From contig NZ_CP081006.1 of the NCBI RefSeq assembly GCF_022317005.1, positions 1,426,001 through 1,490,000 on the forward strand: a stretch of 64,000 nucleotides of DNA. Reading direction: 5' to 3'. The position numbers were made by a program, and so were the translations under genes. This document shows positions 47,715 to 56,285 of this stretch, in pieces (the stretch's first letter is position 1; every line of letters begins with the position of its first letter). Under the pieces are notes generated by a model. The model saw nothing but the letters and a program-made list of their open reading frames with translations. It searched no databases and was not told the DNA's origin. Source of the stretch: Mycobacterium sp. IDR2000157661. Its GTDB lineage: Bacteria; Actinomycetota; Actinomycetes; Mycobacteriales; Mycobacteriaceae.

Positions 47715-48923
47715 CTACGCCGCCGGCCGGGGTGGGAACTCCGCGCCCGCCGCGATCGCGTCGCGGTAGTCGTTCACGCGCCCGGGAACGGTGCTCAGCA
47801 CCGCAACCGTCCGGCCGTTGCGCCCATATGCGGCCACGAACTCCCACGTGCCCGGATCGCCGTCGATGACGCTCACCGCGTCGTACTCCATCGGCGTACC
47901 GAGCATCTGCAGCTTGACGTCGTACTGGTCGGACCAGAAGTAGGGCAGCTCGTCGAACGCCGGGCCATCCTGCGGGCCCGCCAGCAGTGTGCGGGCGGCA
48001 GTGGCGCCCTGGCCGCGGGCATGCTCCCAGTGTTCGATGCGTACGTGTCGCTCGTAGCGTGGATGCCACCATCGCGCGATGTCTCCGGCGGCTACCAGGT
48101 CGTTGCATCCGTCGACCGCACCGTTGGCGCCGCAGAGCACTCCGTTGTCGACCGGAACTCCCGAGCCCTCGAGCCAGTCGGTGGCCGGCCGGACCCCAAG
48201 GCCGACCACCACCAGATCGGCGGGCACCGTCGAGCCGTCCGAGAGCCGGACCGCCTCGACCTGACCGTCGCCCACGAACGCGTCGACGCTCACGCCGGTC
48301 CGCAGGTCCACGCCGTGGGCGCGATGCAACCGGCCCCAGCACTGCGCCATCTCGTGTCCGAGCGCGGACTGCAGGGGCGCGTCGCCCTTGTCGATCAGCA
48401 CCACGTCGAGGCCGAGCAGCCGGCACGTGGCGGCCACCTCCGCACCGATGAAACCGCCGCCGATCACCGCGACGCGAGGCCGCGACGCGAGGCGCTCCCG
48501 GATGGCCAGGCAGTCCTCGACCGTCCGCAGCAGCAACACCCCGCCGGGAACGTCGCCACCCGGCCATGGCCTCGGCACGGCGCCCCCGGCGATGACGAGA
48601 CCGTCGTATTCCAGCGACGTGTCAGTGTCGCCGTCGCGCAGTCGAACGGTCCGCGAAGCCATGTCCAGGCCCACCGCCGAGGTTTCCCGTAACACCCGTG
48701 CTCCGACGTCCAGGTTGGGCGCCAGGTCGATACCGGCCCGATGTACCGTGCCGGCGAGCATCTTCTTCGACAACGGGGGCCGATGGTACGGCGCATGCCG
48801 TTCCGCGCCCACGATGGTCAGCTCGCCGTCGTAGCCCGACCGGCGGAGTTCCTCTGCCGCGGCGGTGCCCGCGACCCCCGTGCCGACGACGACGACGTTT
48901 GTCAGCGCACGATCAGACGCCAT
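47715..48923 (-). CDS. FAD-dependent ferredoxin reductase
   Basis: This 402-residue pyridine-nucleotide-disulfide fold reductase resembles the reductases of P450 and dioxygenase systems. The FAD motif VVVGTGVAGTAAAEELR is at the N-terminus, the NAD(P) motif AVIGGGFIGAEVAATC lies mid-protein, and the second FAD motif ends in LVAAGDIARW. The C-terminal domain (PYFWSDQYDVKLQMLG) is typical of ferredoxin reductases of this group. The start at 48923 is 4 bases after the ferredoxin stop, so the ferredoxin and reductase are coupled. With the hydrolase-annotated protein upstream it forms a three-gene operon, 50047 to 47715, which could supply electrons to that protein. Confidence 0.9.
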   Translation of the reverse strand: MASDRALTNVVVVGTGVAGTAAAEELRRSGYDGELTIVGAERHAPYHRPPLSKKMLAGTVHRAGIDLAPNLDVGARVLRETSAVGLDMASRTVRLRDGDTDTSLEYDGLVIAGGAVPRPWPGGDVPGGVLLLRTVEDCLAIRERLASRPRVAVIGGGFIGAEVAATCRLLGLDVVLIDKGDAPLQSALGHEMAQCWGRLHRAHGVDLRTGVSVDAFVGDGQVEAVRLSDGSTVPADLVVVGLGVRPATDWLEGSGVPVDNGVLCGANGAVDGCNDLVAAGDIARWWHPRYERHVRIEHWEHARGQGATAARTLLAGPQDGPAFDELPYFWSDQYDVKLQMLGTPMEYDAVSVIDGDPGTWEFVAAYGRNGRTVAVLSTVPGRVNDYRDAIAAGAEFPPRPAA

Positions 48924-48927
48924 CGCT

Positions 48928-49119
48928 TCAGTCCTCGACCTTGATCGCCTGCGTGGGACAGGACTTCTCGGCTCCCTTGAGCTGAGTGTGCAACTCGTCG
49001 GTGAGACGGTCCTGGTGCACGTGCAGCACCCCGTCGTCGTCCAGTTCGAACACTTCGTGACAGATGCTCATGCAGACGGCGTTGCCGTCGCACGTGTCGA
49101 AATCGACCCGAACCTTCAT
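48928..49119 (-). CDS. Small ferredoxin, probably [3Fe-4S]
   Basis: This 63-residue acidic ferredoxin has ligands Cys10, Cys16 and Cys54 (followed by Pro55), the spacing of single-cluster [3Fe-4S] ferredoxins that serve mycobacterial P450s. The variable position between the first two cysteines is Asn13 (CDGNAVC), where His, Tyr or Ala is more familiar; an extra Cys20 is nearby. Two adjacent ATGs occur; 49119 is better placed than 49122 for the GGGAGG upstream. It lies 13 bases after the upstream gene stop and 4 bases before the reductase start. No cytochrome P450 gene is in the window, so its partner is probably the upstream di-iron-like protein. Confidence 0.88.
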   Translation of the reverse strand: MKVRVDFDTCDGNAVCMSICHEVFELDDDGVLHVHQDRLTDELHTQLKGAEKSCPTQAIKVED

Positions 49120-49132
49120 CATCGCCTCCCGT

Positions 49133-50047
49133 TCAGACGCCCGCCGGCTGACGACCCGCCTGCGCCCGCTCACGGGCGGCGCGGGCAGCCGGGGAATAGT
49201 CGAGGTACTTGATCGCCATCTCGGTGTTGCCCTCGTGGCTCGGATGATGTCCACGCTTCATGTACCGGATGGGCGTCTTGCCGAAGAGGCTCCACGGACC
49301 CGGCAGCCGGTCCCGGCGCGCCGCCCGCAGCCAGTCCCGCAACCGCCACTTGGTGTCGATCGTCGGATCCTGCTTCATGAGGTAACGCGCGCCTGCGATC
49401 CACCAGCCGACGAACAGCGGCGCGGTCATCAGCATCGAGAAGGCACGGATCAGGTAGCTTCCGCACACATGCTGGTAGACGTCGAAGACCAGCGCGCGGT
49501 GCTCGACCTCCTCGGCACCGTGCCAGCGCAGCAGATCCAGCATGACGGGGTCGGCGCCGGCCCGCTCGAGTCCGCGGTTGTCCAGCGCCCATTGGCCCAT
49601 CACGGCCGTGAAGTGTTCCAGCGCGGCGACGTCGGCCAGCCGGCGGTACAACCACCACCGGTGCAGGCGCTGCGGCAGGTACTTCGGCGGATCACCCAGG
49701 GTCGCCGACAACATCCGGCCGAGCCGATCGGTGTAGGGCTTGGTGTCGATGCCCTGCTCGGCCAGGTGATCCAGGACGACCTGGTGCGCCCATGCGTGCC
49801 AGGACTCCTGCTGGATGAACGGTTTGATCGCCGCCTCCAGCTCGGGGTCGTCGACCAGCGACGACGCTTCCAGGATGGCCTTGATGAAGTGCCGCTCGCC
49901 CTCGGGCAACAGCAGGTGCAGGACGTTCACCATGTGGGTGACGTACGGATCGCCGGGCACCCAGTGAATCGGCGTTTCCGACCAGTCGAAGCGGACCATC
50001 CGGCGATACTTGGGATACCCGTCATGGTGCGTCTGGACTTCTGGCAT
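49133..50047 (-). CDS. Metal-dependent hydrolase-annotated family (PF10118-like) with di-iron helical-bundle pattern
   Basis: This 304-residue, largely helical protein is of the family usually labelled metal-dependent hydrolase. The sequence shows Glu51 (PEGERHF), Glu81-x-x-His84 (QQESWHAWAH), Glu144 (ALEHFTAV) and Glu180-x-x-His183 (AEEVEHRALVF), which is the E / ExxH / E / ExxH pattern of carboxylate-bridged di-iron four-helix bundles. A hydrophobic stretch at about 203-220 could be a membrane contact. The ATG at 50047 follows GGGAGGG and gives MPEVQTHHDG. The operon partners downstream are a ferredoxin and its reductase. A redox (oxygenase or desaturase) role is therefore more likely than hydrolysis; this is inference. 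Confidence 0.75.
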   Translation of the reverse strand: MPEVQTHHDGYPKYRRMVRFDWSETPIHWVPGDPYVTHMVNVLHLLLPEGERHFIKAILEASSLVDDPELEAAIKPFIQQESWHAWAHQVVLDHLAEQGIDTKPYTDRLGRMLSATLGDPPKYLPQRLHRWWLYRRLADVAALEHFTAVMGQWALDNRGLERAGADPVMLDLLRWHGAEEVEHRALVFDVYQHVCGSYLIRAFSMLMTAPLFVGWWIAGARYLMKQDPTIDTKWRLRDWLRAARRDRLPGPWSLFGKTPIRYMKRGHHPSHEGNTEMAIKYLDYSPAARAARERAQAGRQPAGV

Positions 50048-50174
50048 GCCTGTGCCCTCCCTGTGCGGCGGTCCGATCTCGGTGCAGCAGCGGTCCGCGC
50101 TGTGACCGCCCACACACCGGCTTACCCACGGTTACCGTTCGGTATACGTCCCTCGGCCGGTTCTCTGCCCGTAC

Positions 50175-51350
50175 TCAGCGAGCGATCGGCTCAGCGTCGC
50201 CGCTGACCGAGGAGTCCAGCGGCGGCACCGGACGGTCGTGCCGAAACTCCCAGCGCCGCAACGCAACCCGGCACGGTGACTCCACCAGAGCATAGCTCAC
50301 CGCGGCGATCGCGAACCCGAACACCACGGTCAGCAGCAGCACCACCGGCATGTGCCCGTTGAACGGGAACTCCCCGATCACCGGAAAAACCATGGTCAGA
50401 GCGGCCAGGTGCCATATGAACAGTCCGTAGGACCACCGCCCCAGCGTCACCATCATCGGGCTGCCCAGCAGCCGGTGCGGGGTGCCTGGGCGGTCGAGCA
50501 CCAGCGGCGCCAGCAGCGCGCCCGCCACCACCGCCCCCATCGCGATCTTCACGGTGAACTGGCCGACCGTGCCCGGGGTCAGGCCCTCGGGGCCGGCCAG
50601 CGGCGAGGCCGCGACCAGGAACGCCGCCACCGCGATCGCGGCCATCAGCACGCGGCGCCGCGCAAGGCGGTGCGCCCAACCGACCGGCGTCACCGTCAGC
50701 TCCGCGAGCAGCATGCCCGCGGCGAACCACGAGAAGAAGGCCGGCGGCCAGTTGAGGTGGTTGACGCCGTCGGGCGCCTGCAGGGGAATCACCGCCCAGC
50801 CGAGGCTGGCGATCGCAGCCGTCGCGAGCACCGGGATCCGGGCCCGCACCGGCACCCGGCGCACCAGCAGGGCCAGCAGCGGCAGGGCGAGATAGAACGC
50901 CATCTCGACCGACAGGCTCCACATCTGCGTAAGTCCCGCGGTCAGCGTCAGCGGAACGTAGATCTGGGTGAGCGTCAGGTTGGCCAGCCACACCGTGAGA
51001 TCGGCGCGCGAATCGGAGGTCTCTGGCAGCAGCGCGAGGATCACCACGACCGCCACCAGGTATCCGGGCATGATCCGCACGATCCGCGAGCGCAGGTAAT
51101 GACCCGTCGGCGGAACCGGCCGAAGGCCCCTTGCGGCCGCCGCGTGCCCGCGCCACAGCAGGAAACCCGACAGCGCGAAGAACACCGCGACGGCGAGGTC
51201 GAACCGGCCGAACAGCCTGCCGCTGATGCCGCCGGTGTGACCGGTCTGGAACGCGACGTGGGTGACGACGACGCCGACGGCCGCGCACGCCCGCATGCCT
51301 TCGACTGCGGGCAGGAAACCGCGGGTTCCGCCCACTTCCGCATCCGTCAC
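50175..51350 (-). CDS. Acyltransferase 3 family integral membrane protein
   Basis: This protein of about 391 residues has around ten transmembrane helices and belongs to the OafA/YrhL acyltransferase-3 family that O-acylates envelope glycans or glycolipids. Family signs are RACAAVGVVVTHVAFQTG (catalytic His in TM1), FFALSGFLLWRG, RIVRIMPGYLVAV and MWSLSVEMAFYLALP. The C-terminal tail is hydrophilic. Two starts are possible: GTG 51350 (VTDAEVGGTRG) or TTG 51377; neither has a strong ribosome-binding site. It is divergent from the DUF3068 gene at 51561. The order corresponds to Rv0228 with Rv0227c and Rv0226c, an envelope-glycan neighbourhood in mycobacteria. Confidence 0.85.
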   Translation of the reverse strand: MTDAEVGGTRGFLPAVEGMRACAAVGVVVTHVAFQTGHTGGISGRLFGRFDLAVAVFFALSGFLLWRGHAAAARGLRPVPPTGHYLRSRIVRIMPGYLVAVVVILALLPETSDSRADLTVWLANLTLTQIYVPLTLTAGLTQMWSLSVEMAFYLALPLLALLVRRVPVRARIPVLATAAIASLGWAVIPLQAPDGVNHLNWPPAFFSWFAAGMLLAELTVTPVGWAHRLARRRVLMAAIAVAAFLVAASPLAGPEGLTPGTVGQFTVKIAMGAVVAGALLAPLVLDRPGTPHRLLGSPMMVTLGRWSYGLFIWHLAALTMVFPVIGEFPFNGHMPVVLLLTVVFGFAIAAVSYALVESPCRVALRRWEFRHDRPVPPLDSSVSGDAEPIAR

Positions 51351-51560
51351 GACGATCAGTGTGCCGCGCGCAGGCAAACCGCCTGACTACGGGTGGTCGG
51401 CATGCCCCGGGTACAAGCACTCCGGAGTAAACGACGACCTTAGAGTCGGCTGTTAGGGTCGAACCGGTTTGGCGGGTGCACTGCAGGTTGAATCCGCGGA
51501 CGCGTGGGGGAACCCCCGGCCCGACGGGCAGGGTCAGAGCAGGCAGATGGAGGGCACGGT

Positions 51561-52757
51561 TTGAACCGCGCAGTGGCGCTGCGAATTGCAGCGTGCGGAA
51601 TTCTGGGGTTGGGCGCAGCCCTGCTGATCGCCGCGCTGTTGCTGTCCACCTACACCGAGAGCAAGATCGCCAAGATCCCGCTGGACCTGGACAAGACGCT
51701 CCTAAGCGAGGGCACCGGAACGGCGTTCGACCCGAATTCGCTCAACGCGCCACGCTTCGTCATCGACCGCGACGTGCCGTTGGCGCTGCAGGAGCAGATG
51801 ACCGTGGAGTCGCCCGCCAACGCCGACGTGGTCACCCTGCAGGTCGGCAGCACGCTGCGGCGCACCGACAGGCAGCAGGAGGGCGGTCTGCTGCTGGCGA
51901 TGGTCGACACCGTGACGGTCAACCGCTCGACCGCCGAAGCGGTATCCAGCGAGAGCAACCCGGGCGGTGCCGTGCAGAAGCCGCGCGCCATCGACGACGA
52001 CAGGCCGCCGACGAACATCGCGCTGCCGCACGAGGGTCTCGCCTACCGTTTTCCGTTCGACACGGAGAAGAAGACCTATTCGGTGTTCGACCCGATCGCG
52101 CAGCAGGCCTACGACGCGAACTATGACGGCGAGGAAGACGTCAACGGGATGACCACCTACCGGTTCCGCCAGAACGTCGGCTACGACGCCGAGGGCGAAC
52201 TGGTGGAACCGGTGCGGTACGCATCGCTCTACGACGACGACGCAGACAGCGAGGTGACCGCGCGCGCCTCGATGTGGGGACTGCCCGGCGATCCCGAAGA
52301 GCCCATCACCATGTCGCGGTACTACGCCGCCGAGCGCACCTTCTGGGTCGACCCGGTGTCGGGCACGATCGTCAAGCGCCAGGAGCACGGCTACCACTAC
52401 TACGCCCGCGAACCCCTCAACCCGGAGGTGACGTTCGTCGACTATGACGTCACCTACAACGAGGAGACCGTCGAGTCGCAGGTGGCCAGCGCCGCCGACG
52501 AGCGCGACCGGGTGGCGCTGTGGGGCCGCATCCTGCCGATCACGTTCACCGCGACGGGGTTGGTGCTGCTGGTCGGCGGCGCCCTGCTGGGGTCGTTCAC
52601 GCTGCGCGCCGAGTCCACGTTGATCGACCCCGGACTCGACGAGGCCGATCACGGCTTCTTCGACACCCAAGGGATCAAGGTGCCGGGCGCAGAGGCCAAG
52701 ACCGAGAAGATCCCGACCCAGCGGCCCACCGACCTGCCTCCCGACAGACCGGTCTGA
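51561..52757 (+). CDS. DUF3068 / PorA-family envelope protein
   Basis: This 398-residue protein has an N-terminal transmembrane helix (residues about 10-32, LGLGAALLIAALLLSTYTES), a large extracytoplasmic domain, and a second helix near 330-352 (ITFTATGLVLLVGGALLGSF), followed by an acidic cytoplasmic tail. It is the DUF3068 family (Rv0227c type), conserved in the Corynebacteriales. I chose the TTG at 51561 because GGAGGG at 51549-51554 is 6 bases upstream and gives a normal N-terminus; the in-frame ATG at 51504 adds residues without family character. The following membrane protein starts about 20 bases after its stop. Function is not established by sequence. Confidence 0.82.
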   Translation: MNRAVALRIAACGILGLGAALLIAALLLSTYTESKIAKIPLDLDKTLLSEGTGTAFDPNSLNAPRFVIDRDVPLALQEQMTVESPANADVVTLQVGSTLRRTDRQQEGGLLLAMVDTVTVNRSTAEAVSSESNPGGAVQKPRAIDDDRPPTNIALPHEGLAYRFPFDTEKKTYSVFDPIAQQAYDANYDGEEDVNGMTTYRFRQNVGYDAEGELVEPVRYASLYDDDADSEVTARASMWGLPGDPEEPITMSRYYAAERTFWVDPVSGTIVKRQEHGYHYYAREPLNPEVTFVDYDVTYNEETVESQVASAADERDRVALWGRILPITFTATGLVLLVGGALLGSFTLRAESTLIDPGLDEADHGFFDTQGIKVPGAEAKTEKIPTQRPTDLPPDRPV

Positions 52758-52777
52758 TCGCGCGCTCGACCAAGCCC

Positions 52778-54451
52778 GTGAGGGCACGGCCACCGGTGGC
52801 CCGGCTGTTTCCGCCCGCGTATGCGCTGCTCCTCAGCCTGGCGGTGACCGCACCGCTGCTGGCGCCCGGTTACCTGCTGCTGCGCGACGCGGTGTCGACG
52901 CCGCGCTCCTATCTCACCGACGCGGCGATGGGCCTGTCCGAGGCCGCGCCGCGAGCCTTGCCGCAGGACTTCGCCGTCGCTCTGGCGTCGGCGCTGCTCG
53001 ACGGCGGTGTGGTGGTCAAGCTGCTGCTGATCGGCGGGTTGTGGCTGGCCGGGTGGGGCGCCGCCCGGCTGTCCGCGGCCGTGCTGCCGGACGCCGGGCC
53101 CGCCGGCCAGTGCGTGGCCGTGACCGTCGCGGTGTGGAATCCCTATGTGGCCGAGCGGCTTCTGCAGGGGCACTGGAGCCTGCTCGTCGGATACGGATGC
53201 CTGCCGTGGGTGGCGACCACGATGCTGCGGTTGCGCGGCGGGGCGTCGTGGTCGGCGCTGGGTGCGCTGGCGTTCTGGATCGCGCTGGCGGGGCTGACGC
53301 CGACCGGGGTCATGCTGGCTGCGACGGTCGCGCTCGTGTGCGTGGCCGCACCGGGGGCGGGTCTGGCTCGGTGGCGCAGCGCTGCGGCGACGCTCGTATT
53401 CGCGGCCGTGGCCGCGCTGCCCTGGCTGACGGCCGCGGTGATGGCGCGATCGCTGTCGTCGTCACAGGCCGAGGGTGTCGAGGCGTTCGCCGCGCGGGCC
53501 GAGCCAGGGCTGGGGACGCTGCTCAGCCTCGCCGGGCTGGGCGGCATCTGGAACGCCGATGCGGTACCCGGCTCGCGGACAACGCTTTTCGCGATCGTGG
53601 CGACTGCGGTGCTGCTCGGCGTGGTCATACTCGGGCTGCCGACGGCGCTGCGACGACCGCAGACGGTTCCGCTGCTGCTGCTCGGCGCCGGGGCGGTGGT
53701 GGTGCCCGCGCTGATGGCGACGGATTCCGGGCTAGCGGCCGTCGAGGCGGTGATCCGCACGCTGCCGGGACTCGGCGTGGTGCGCGACGGGCAGAAGTGG
53801 GTCGCGCTTGCGGTACCGGGTTATGCGCTGGCCGGAGCTGCGGCCGTGCTGACCGTACGACGAGTGCCCGCGGCCGCGACGGCGGCGGTGTGCTGCACGG
53901 CGCTGATCGCGACGCTGCCCGACTTGGCCTGGGGCGTCGGTGGCAGTGTGCGCGCGGTGCAGTACCCGCCGGGATGGACGGCGGTCGCGGAGATGATCAA
54001 CGCGGACCCGCGGCCGGTGGCTGTGCTGCCGGTCGACAGCATGCGTCAGTTCGCCTGGGCCGGCGACGCGCCGGTGCTCGACCCGCTGCCGCGCTGGGTG
54101 CGCGCCGACGTGCTGATGACCGGCGACCTCAACGTCGGTGATCACACCGTTCCGGGTGAGGGCGAGCGGGCGCGGGCGGTTCAGGATCTGCTGCTCGACG
54201 GGGCGGGCGCAGAGCGGCTCGCGCAGGCCGGAGTCGGTTGGGTGGTCGTCGAATCACCCAGCCGCTCAGCGGTTTTGACGCTTCCGGTGGCATACCGGGA
54301 TGACGACATCGCGCTGTACCGGGTGGGCGGCTCAGCCCCGAGGGCCGGCGGCCGGGCGCTGGTGCTGACCGCGCACCTGGCGTGGCTGGCGCTCCTGATC
54401 GGCGGCTTGGTGGGGCTCGCCGCGGGTGTGCGCCGCAGCGCACGCGGCTGA
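52778..54451 (+). CDS. Polytopic envelope membrane protein (Rv0226c type)
   Basis: This protein of about 557 residues has roughly a dozen hydrophobic helices and begins RARPPVARLFPPAYALLLSL after the GTG at 52778. The segment NPYVAERLLQGHWSLLVGYG and the extracytoplasmic C-terminal loop ahead of the last helix recall GT-C glycosyltransferases such as AftD, which suggests, without proof, a polyprenyl-linked sugar transferase. It starts 20 bases after the DUF3068 gene and is likely cotranscribed. The open frame extends upstream through the DUF3068 gene in another frame, so the GTG was chosen from spacing. No catalytic residues can be assigned with confidence. Confidence 0.78.
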   Translation: MRARPPVARLFPPAYALLLSLAVTAPLLAPGYLLLRDAVSTPRSYLTDAAMGLSEAAPRALPQDFAVALASALLDGGVVVKLLLIGGLWLAGWGAARLSAAVLPDAGPAGQCVAVTVAVWNPYVAERLLQGHWSLLVGYGCLPWVATTMLRLRGGASWSALGALAFWIALAGLTPTGVMLAATVALVCVAAPGAGLARWRSAAATLVFAAVAALPWLTAAVMARSLSSSQAEGVEAFAARAEPGLGTLLSLAGLGGIWNADAVPGSRTTLFAIVATAVLLGVVILGLPTALRRPQTVPLLLLGAGAVVVPALMATDSGLAAVEAVIRTLPGLGVVRDGQKWVALAVPGYALAGAAAVLTVRRVPAAATAAVCCTALIATLPDLAWGVGGSVRAVQYPPGWTAVAEMINADPRPVAVLPVDSMRQFAWAGDAPVLDPLPRWVRADVLMTGDLNVGDHTVPGEGERARAVQDLLLDGAGAERLAQAGVGWVVVESPSRSAVLTLPVAYRDDDIALYRVGGSAPRAGGRALVLTAHLAWLALLIGGLVGLAAGVRRSARG

Positions 54452-54487
54452 GCACCTGCGGCACAATGTCGTCTAGGCGACAGGAGG

Positions 54488-55663
54488 CTACCGCAACGCT
54501 TCCAAGGCCGTCCTGCTGTCGAGGTCGCGGTAGGCGGTAGCAATTCTGATCTGGTTGGCGACGTTGATTTCCCAGCCGTAGTTCTGCAGGGGGGTGGTGA
54601 GCCAGCCGATATAGAAGCACCACGCCACAGCGAGGCGATGTTCGTAGCGAAGTTCCTCGGTCGAGGGGGCGTCGGTGACGCCTGGCCTCGGTGAGGCGCT
54701 GCCTGTAATAGGCGATCAACTCGTCTTCGTGCCGGCGGCGGTCGCGCACCGACAGGGCGGTGATGATGATGTAGCTGATGTCGTGCATGCAGTAGCCACG
54801 GGCGGTGAGCTGCCAATCCAGCAGGCCGGGGCGGCCGTCGGGCAGGACGAAGGTATTGCCGATGTGGCAGTCGCCGTGCACCAGCGTGCCCGGCAACGTG
54901 GCTTGGTGAGCCCGAGCGGCATTCACCTTCTGCAGCAGCGATTCGGCGGTCTCGCCGACCGATTCGACCAACTCGCGTTTGAATTGTCGGCTTTGCACCT
55001 CGGAGGTGACGAGCAGGGGCACGCCGGCCTCGTCGGTGAACAGGTCGTGGATGGGTCCGCTGGTATGCGGCAGGACCCATGAGAGATCGGTGTCGAATCG
55101 CGGCGATCGCCAGTAGCGGGCGTGCAGCGTGGCGAGTTGATCCAGCAGCCTTCTGACACCCTCGGCCTCGGTGGGTGTGAGCACGTTGGGGAACTGTGCT
55201 CCCCTGGCTCGCAGGTCCTCCATCACCAGGGCGAACGAGCTGGCCGACTTGTCGCGCGCCGCCCCGGCGCATCGTGGCATCACTACAGGCAGTTCGTCTG
55301 CGAGGTGTGCGTATACGTTGACCTCGTTGTCGTACAACGGGAGGTCGCCCAGTTCGGGACGGGCGACCTTGATCGTCAGCCGCCGTGGCAGCTGGTCGGG
55401 TGTGTTTTCTGCGTAATCGACGTCGAGCGTGATTCGCCGTGCGGTGGAACCCGCTGCTCGCCCTCAGTGGACAGCGCGAAGTCGACGACGCTGACCCTCT
55501 CGACGGCCACCTCCGGATACTTCGTGTTGATCAATCCCTGGACGATCGCGGCGTCGAAGTCTGCCGGTTCCGACGGTATCTCTCGGTGATCTCCTGGCGG
55601 ACCATCGCGTTCGTCGGCGTCAGGCATGTCCGCCAACTTGCCAAACCGCTTTGTCGGGGTCAA
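54488..55663 (-). pseudogene. Frameshifted aminoglycoside-phosphotransferase-like kinase
   Basis: This is the remnant of a protein of about 390 residues of the APH / ecdysteroid-kinase-like phosphotransferase family. The Brenner motif LVHGDCHIGNTF and the following GLLDWQ are intact in the middle segment. The N-terminal part (55663 to about 55450, including ADFDAAIVQGL) is in a different frame from the middle part, with a one-base loss near 55447-55450. The C-terminal part (ending ALEALR, stop at 54488) is in a third frame after an extra C near 54683-54687. Two independent frame breaks make a working enzyme unlikely unless they are sequencing errors. It interrupts the Rv0226c-Rv0225 type order. 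Confidence 0.8.
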
Positions 55664-55678
55664 ACAAGGGCAGCGGAT

Positions 55679-56245
55679 TTACTGACCGGCGCTGCGGTCC
55701 GCCGCACTGCCGGGGCCGGCGAGCGGTGCGGCGCCGAATGACACGTCGAACCGGTCACACCAGATGCCCACGCTCGTCAGCCCGGTGACATCGACGTCCG
55801 CCGGCACGGGGTAGTTGGCGCTACCCCGGTTGCCCTTCAACTTGCCGAGGTTGACGTACCGGCCTGCCGTGAACGCCTTTCCGCCGTCGGGACCGTCGAC
55901 CACCGGGGCGTCCGCCAGCAGCACGATCAGATCCGGGCCGTCACTGGTGTCCAGGTTCTCCACCCGCACGACATGGGAACCGTCGGGCAACCGCAGCAGC
56001 TTGGCGACGCCGGTGGTGGCGTGTTCGTGGCCGACGAACGTACCCTCGCCCACCACGGTCGGGGCACCGGTCGTCGGCTCTGCTGAAGGCGCCGCCGCGA
56101 CCGTCGGCAACGGTTCGTCGACGGTGGTGTCGGTGAAGGCTTTCCACGGCTGGAACCAGTAGGCGCCGACAGCGGCGGCAACTACCAGCAGTCCCACTAC
56201 GGCGAGCACGACGGGTCGGCGCAGAAATTTCAAGATCGTCGCCAT
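55679..56245 (-). CDS. DM13-domain exported protein
   Basis: This 188-residue protein has an N-terminal signal anchor (MATILKFLRRPVVLAVVGLL) and a proline/alanine-rich linker, then a DM13 domain of about 110 residues. Its typical pattern GTFVGHEHATTGVAKLLRLPDGS and VVRVENLDTSDGPDLIVLL is clear, with a Cys in GIWCDRFDVSFG near the end. DM13 domains are beta-sandwich modules proposed to act in electron transfer at the cell surface. It lies between the kinase pseudogene and the glycosyltransferase on the same strand. Partners are unknown. Confidence 0.83.
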   Translation of the reverse strand: MATILKFLRRPVVLAVVGLLVVAAAVGAYWFQPWKAFTDTTVDEPLPTVAAAPSAEPTTGAPTVVGEGTFVGHEHATTGVAKLLRLPDGSHVVRVENLDTSDGPDLIVLLADAPVVDGPDGGKAFTAGRYVNLGKLKGNRGSANYPVPADVDVTGLTSVGIWCDRFDVSFGAAPLAGPGSAADRSAGQ

Positions 56246-56285
56246 GGCAGTGAGTGTGCGCGCCCTCGCCGCCCATTACAAGGGA

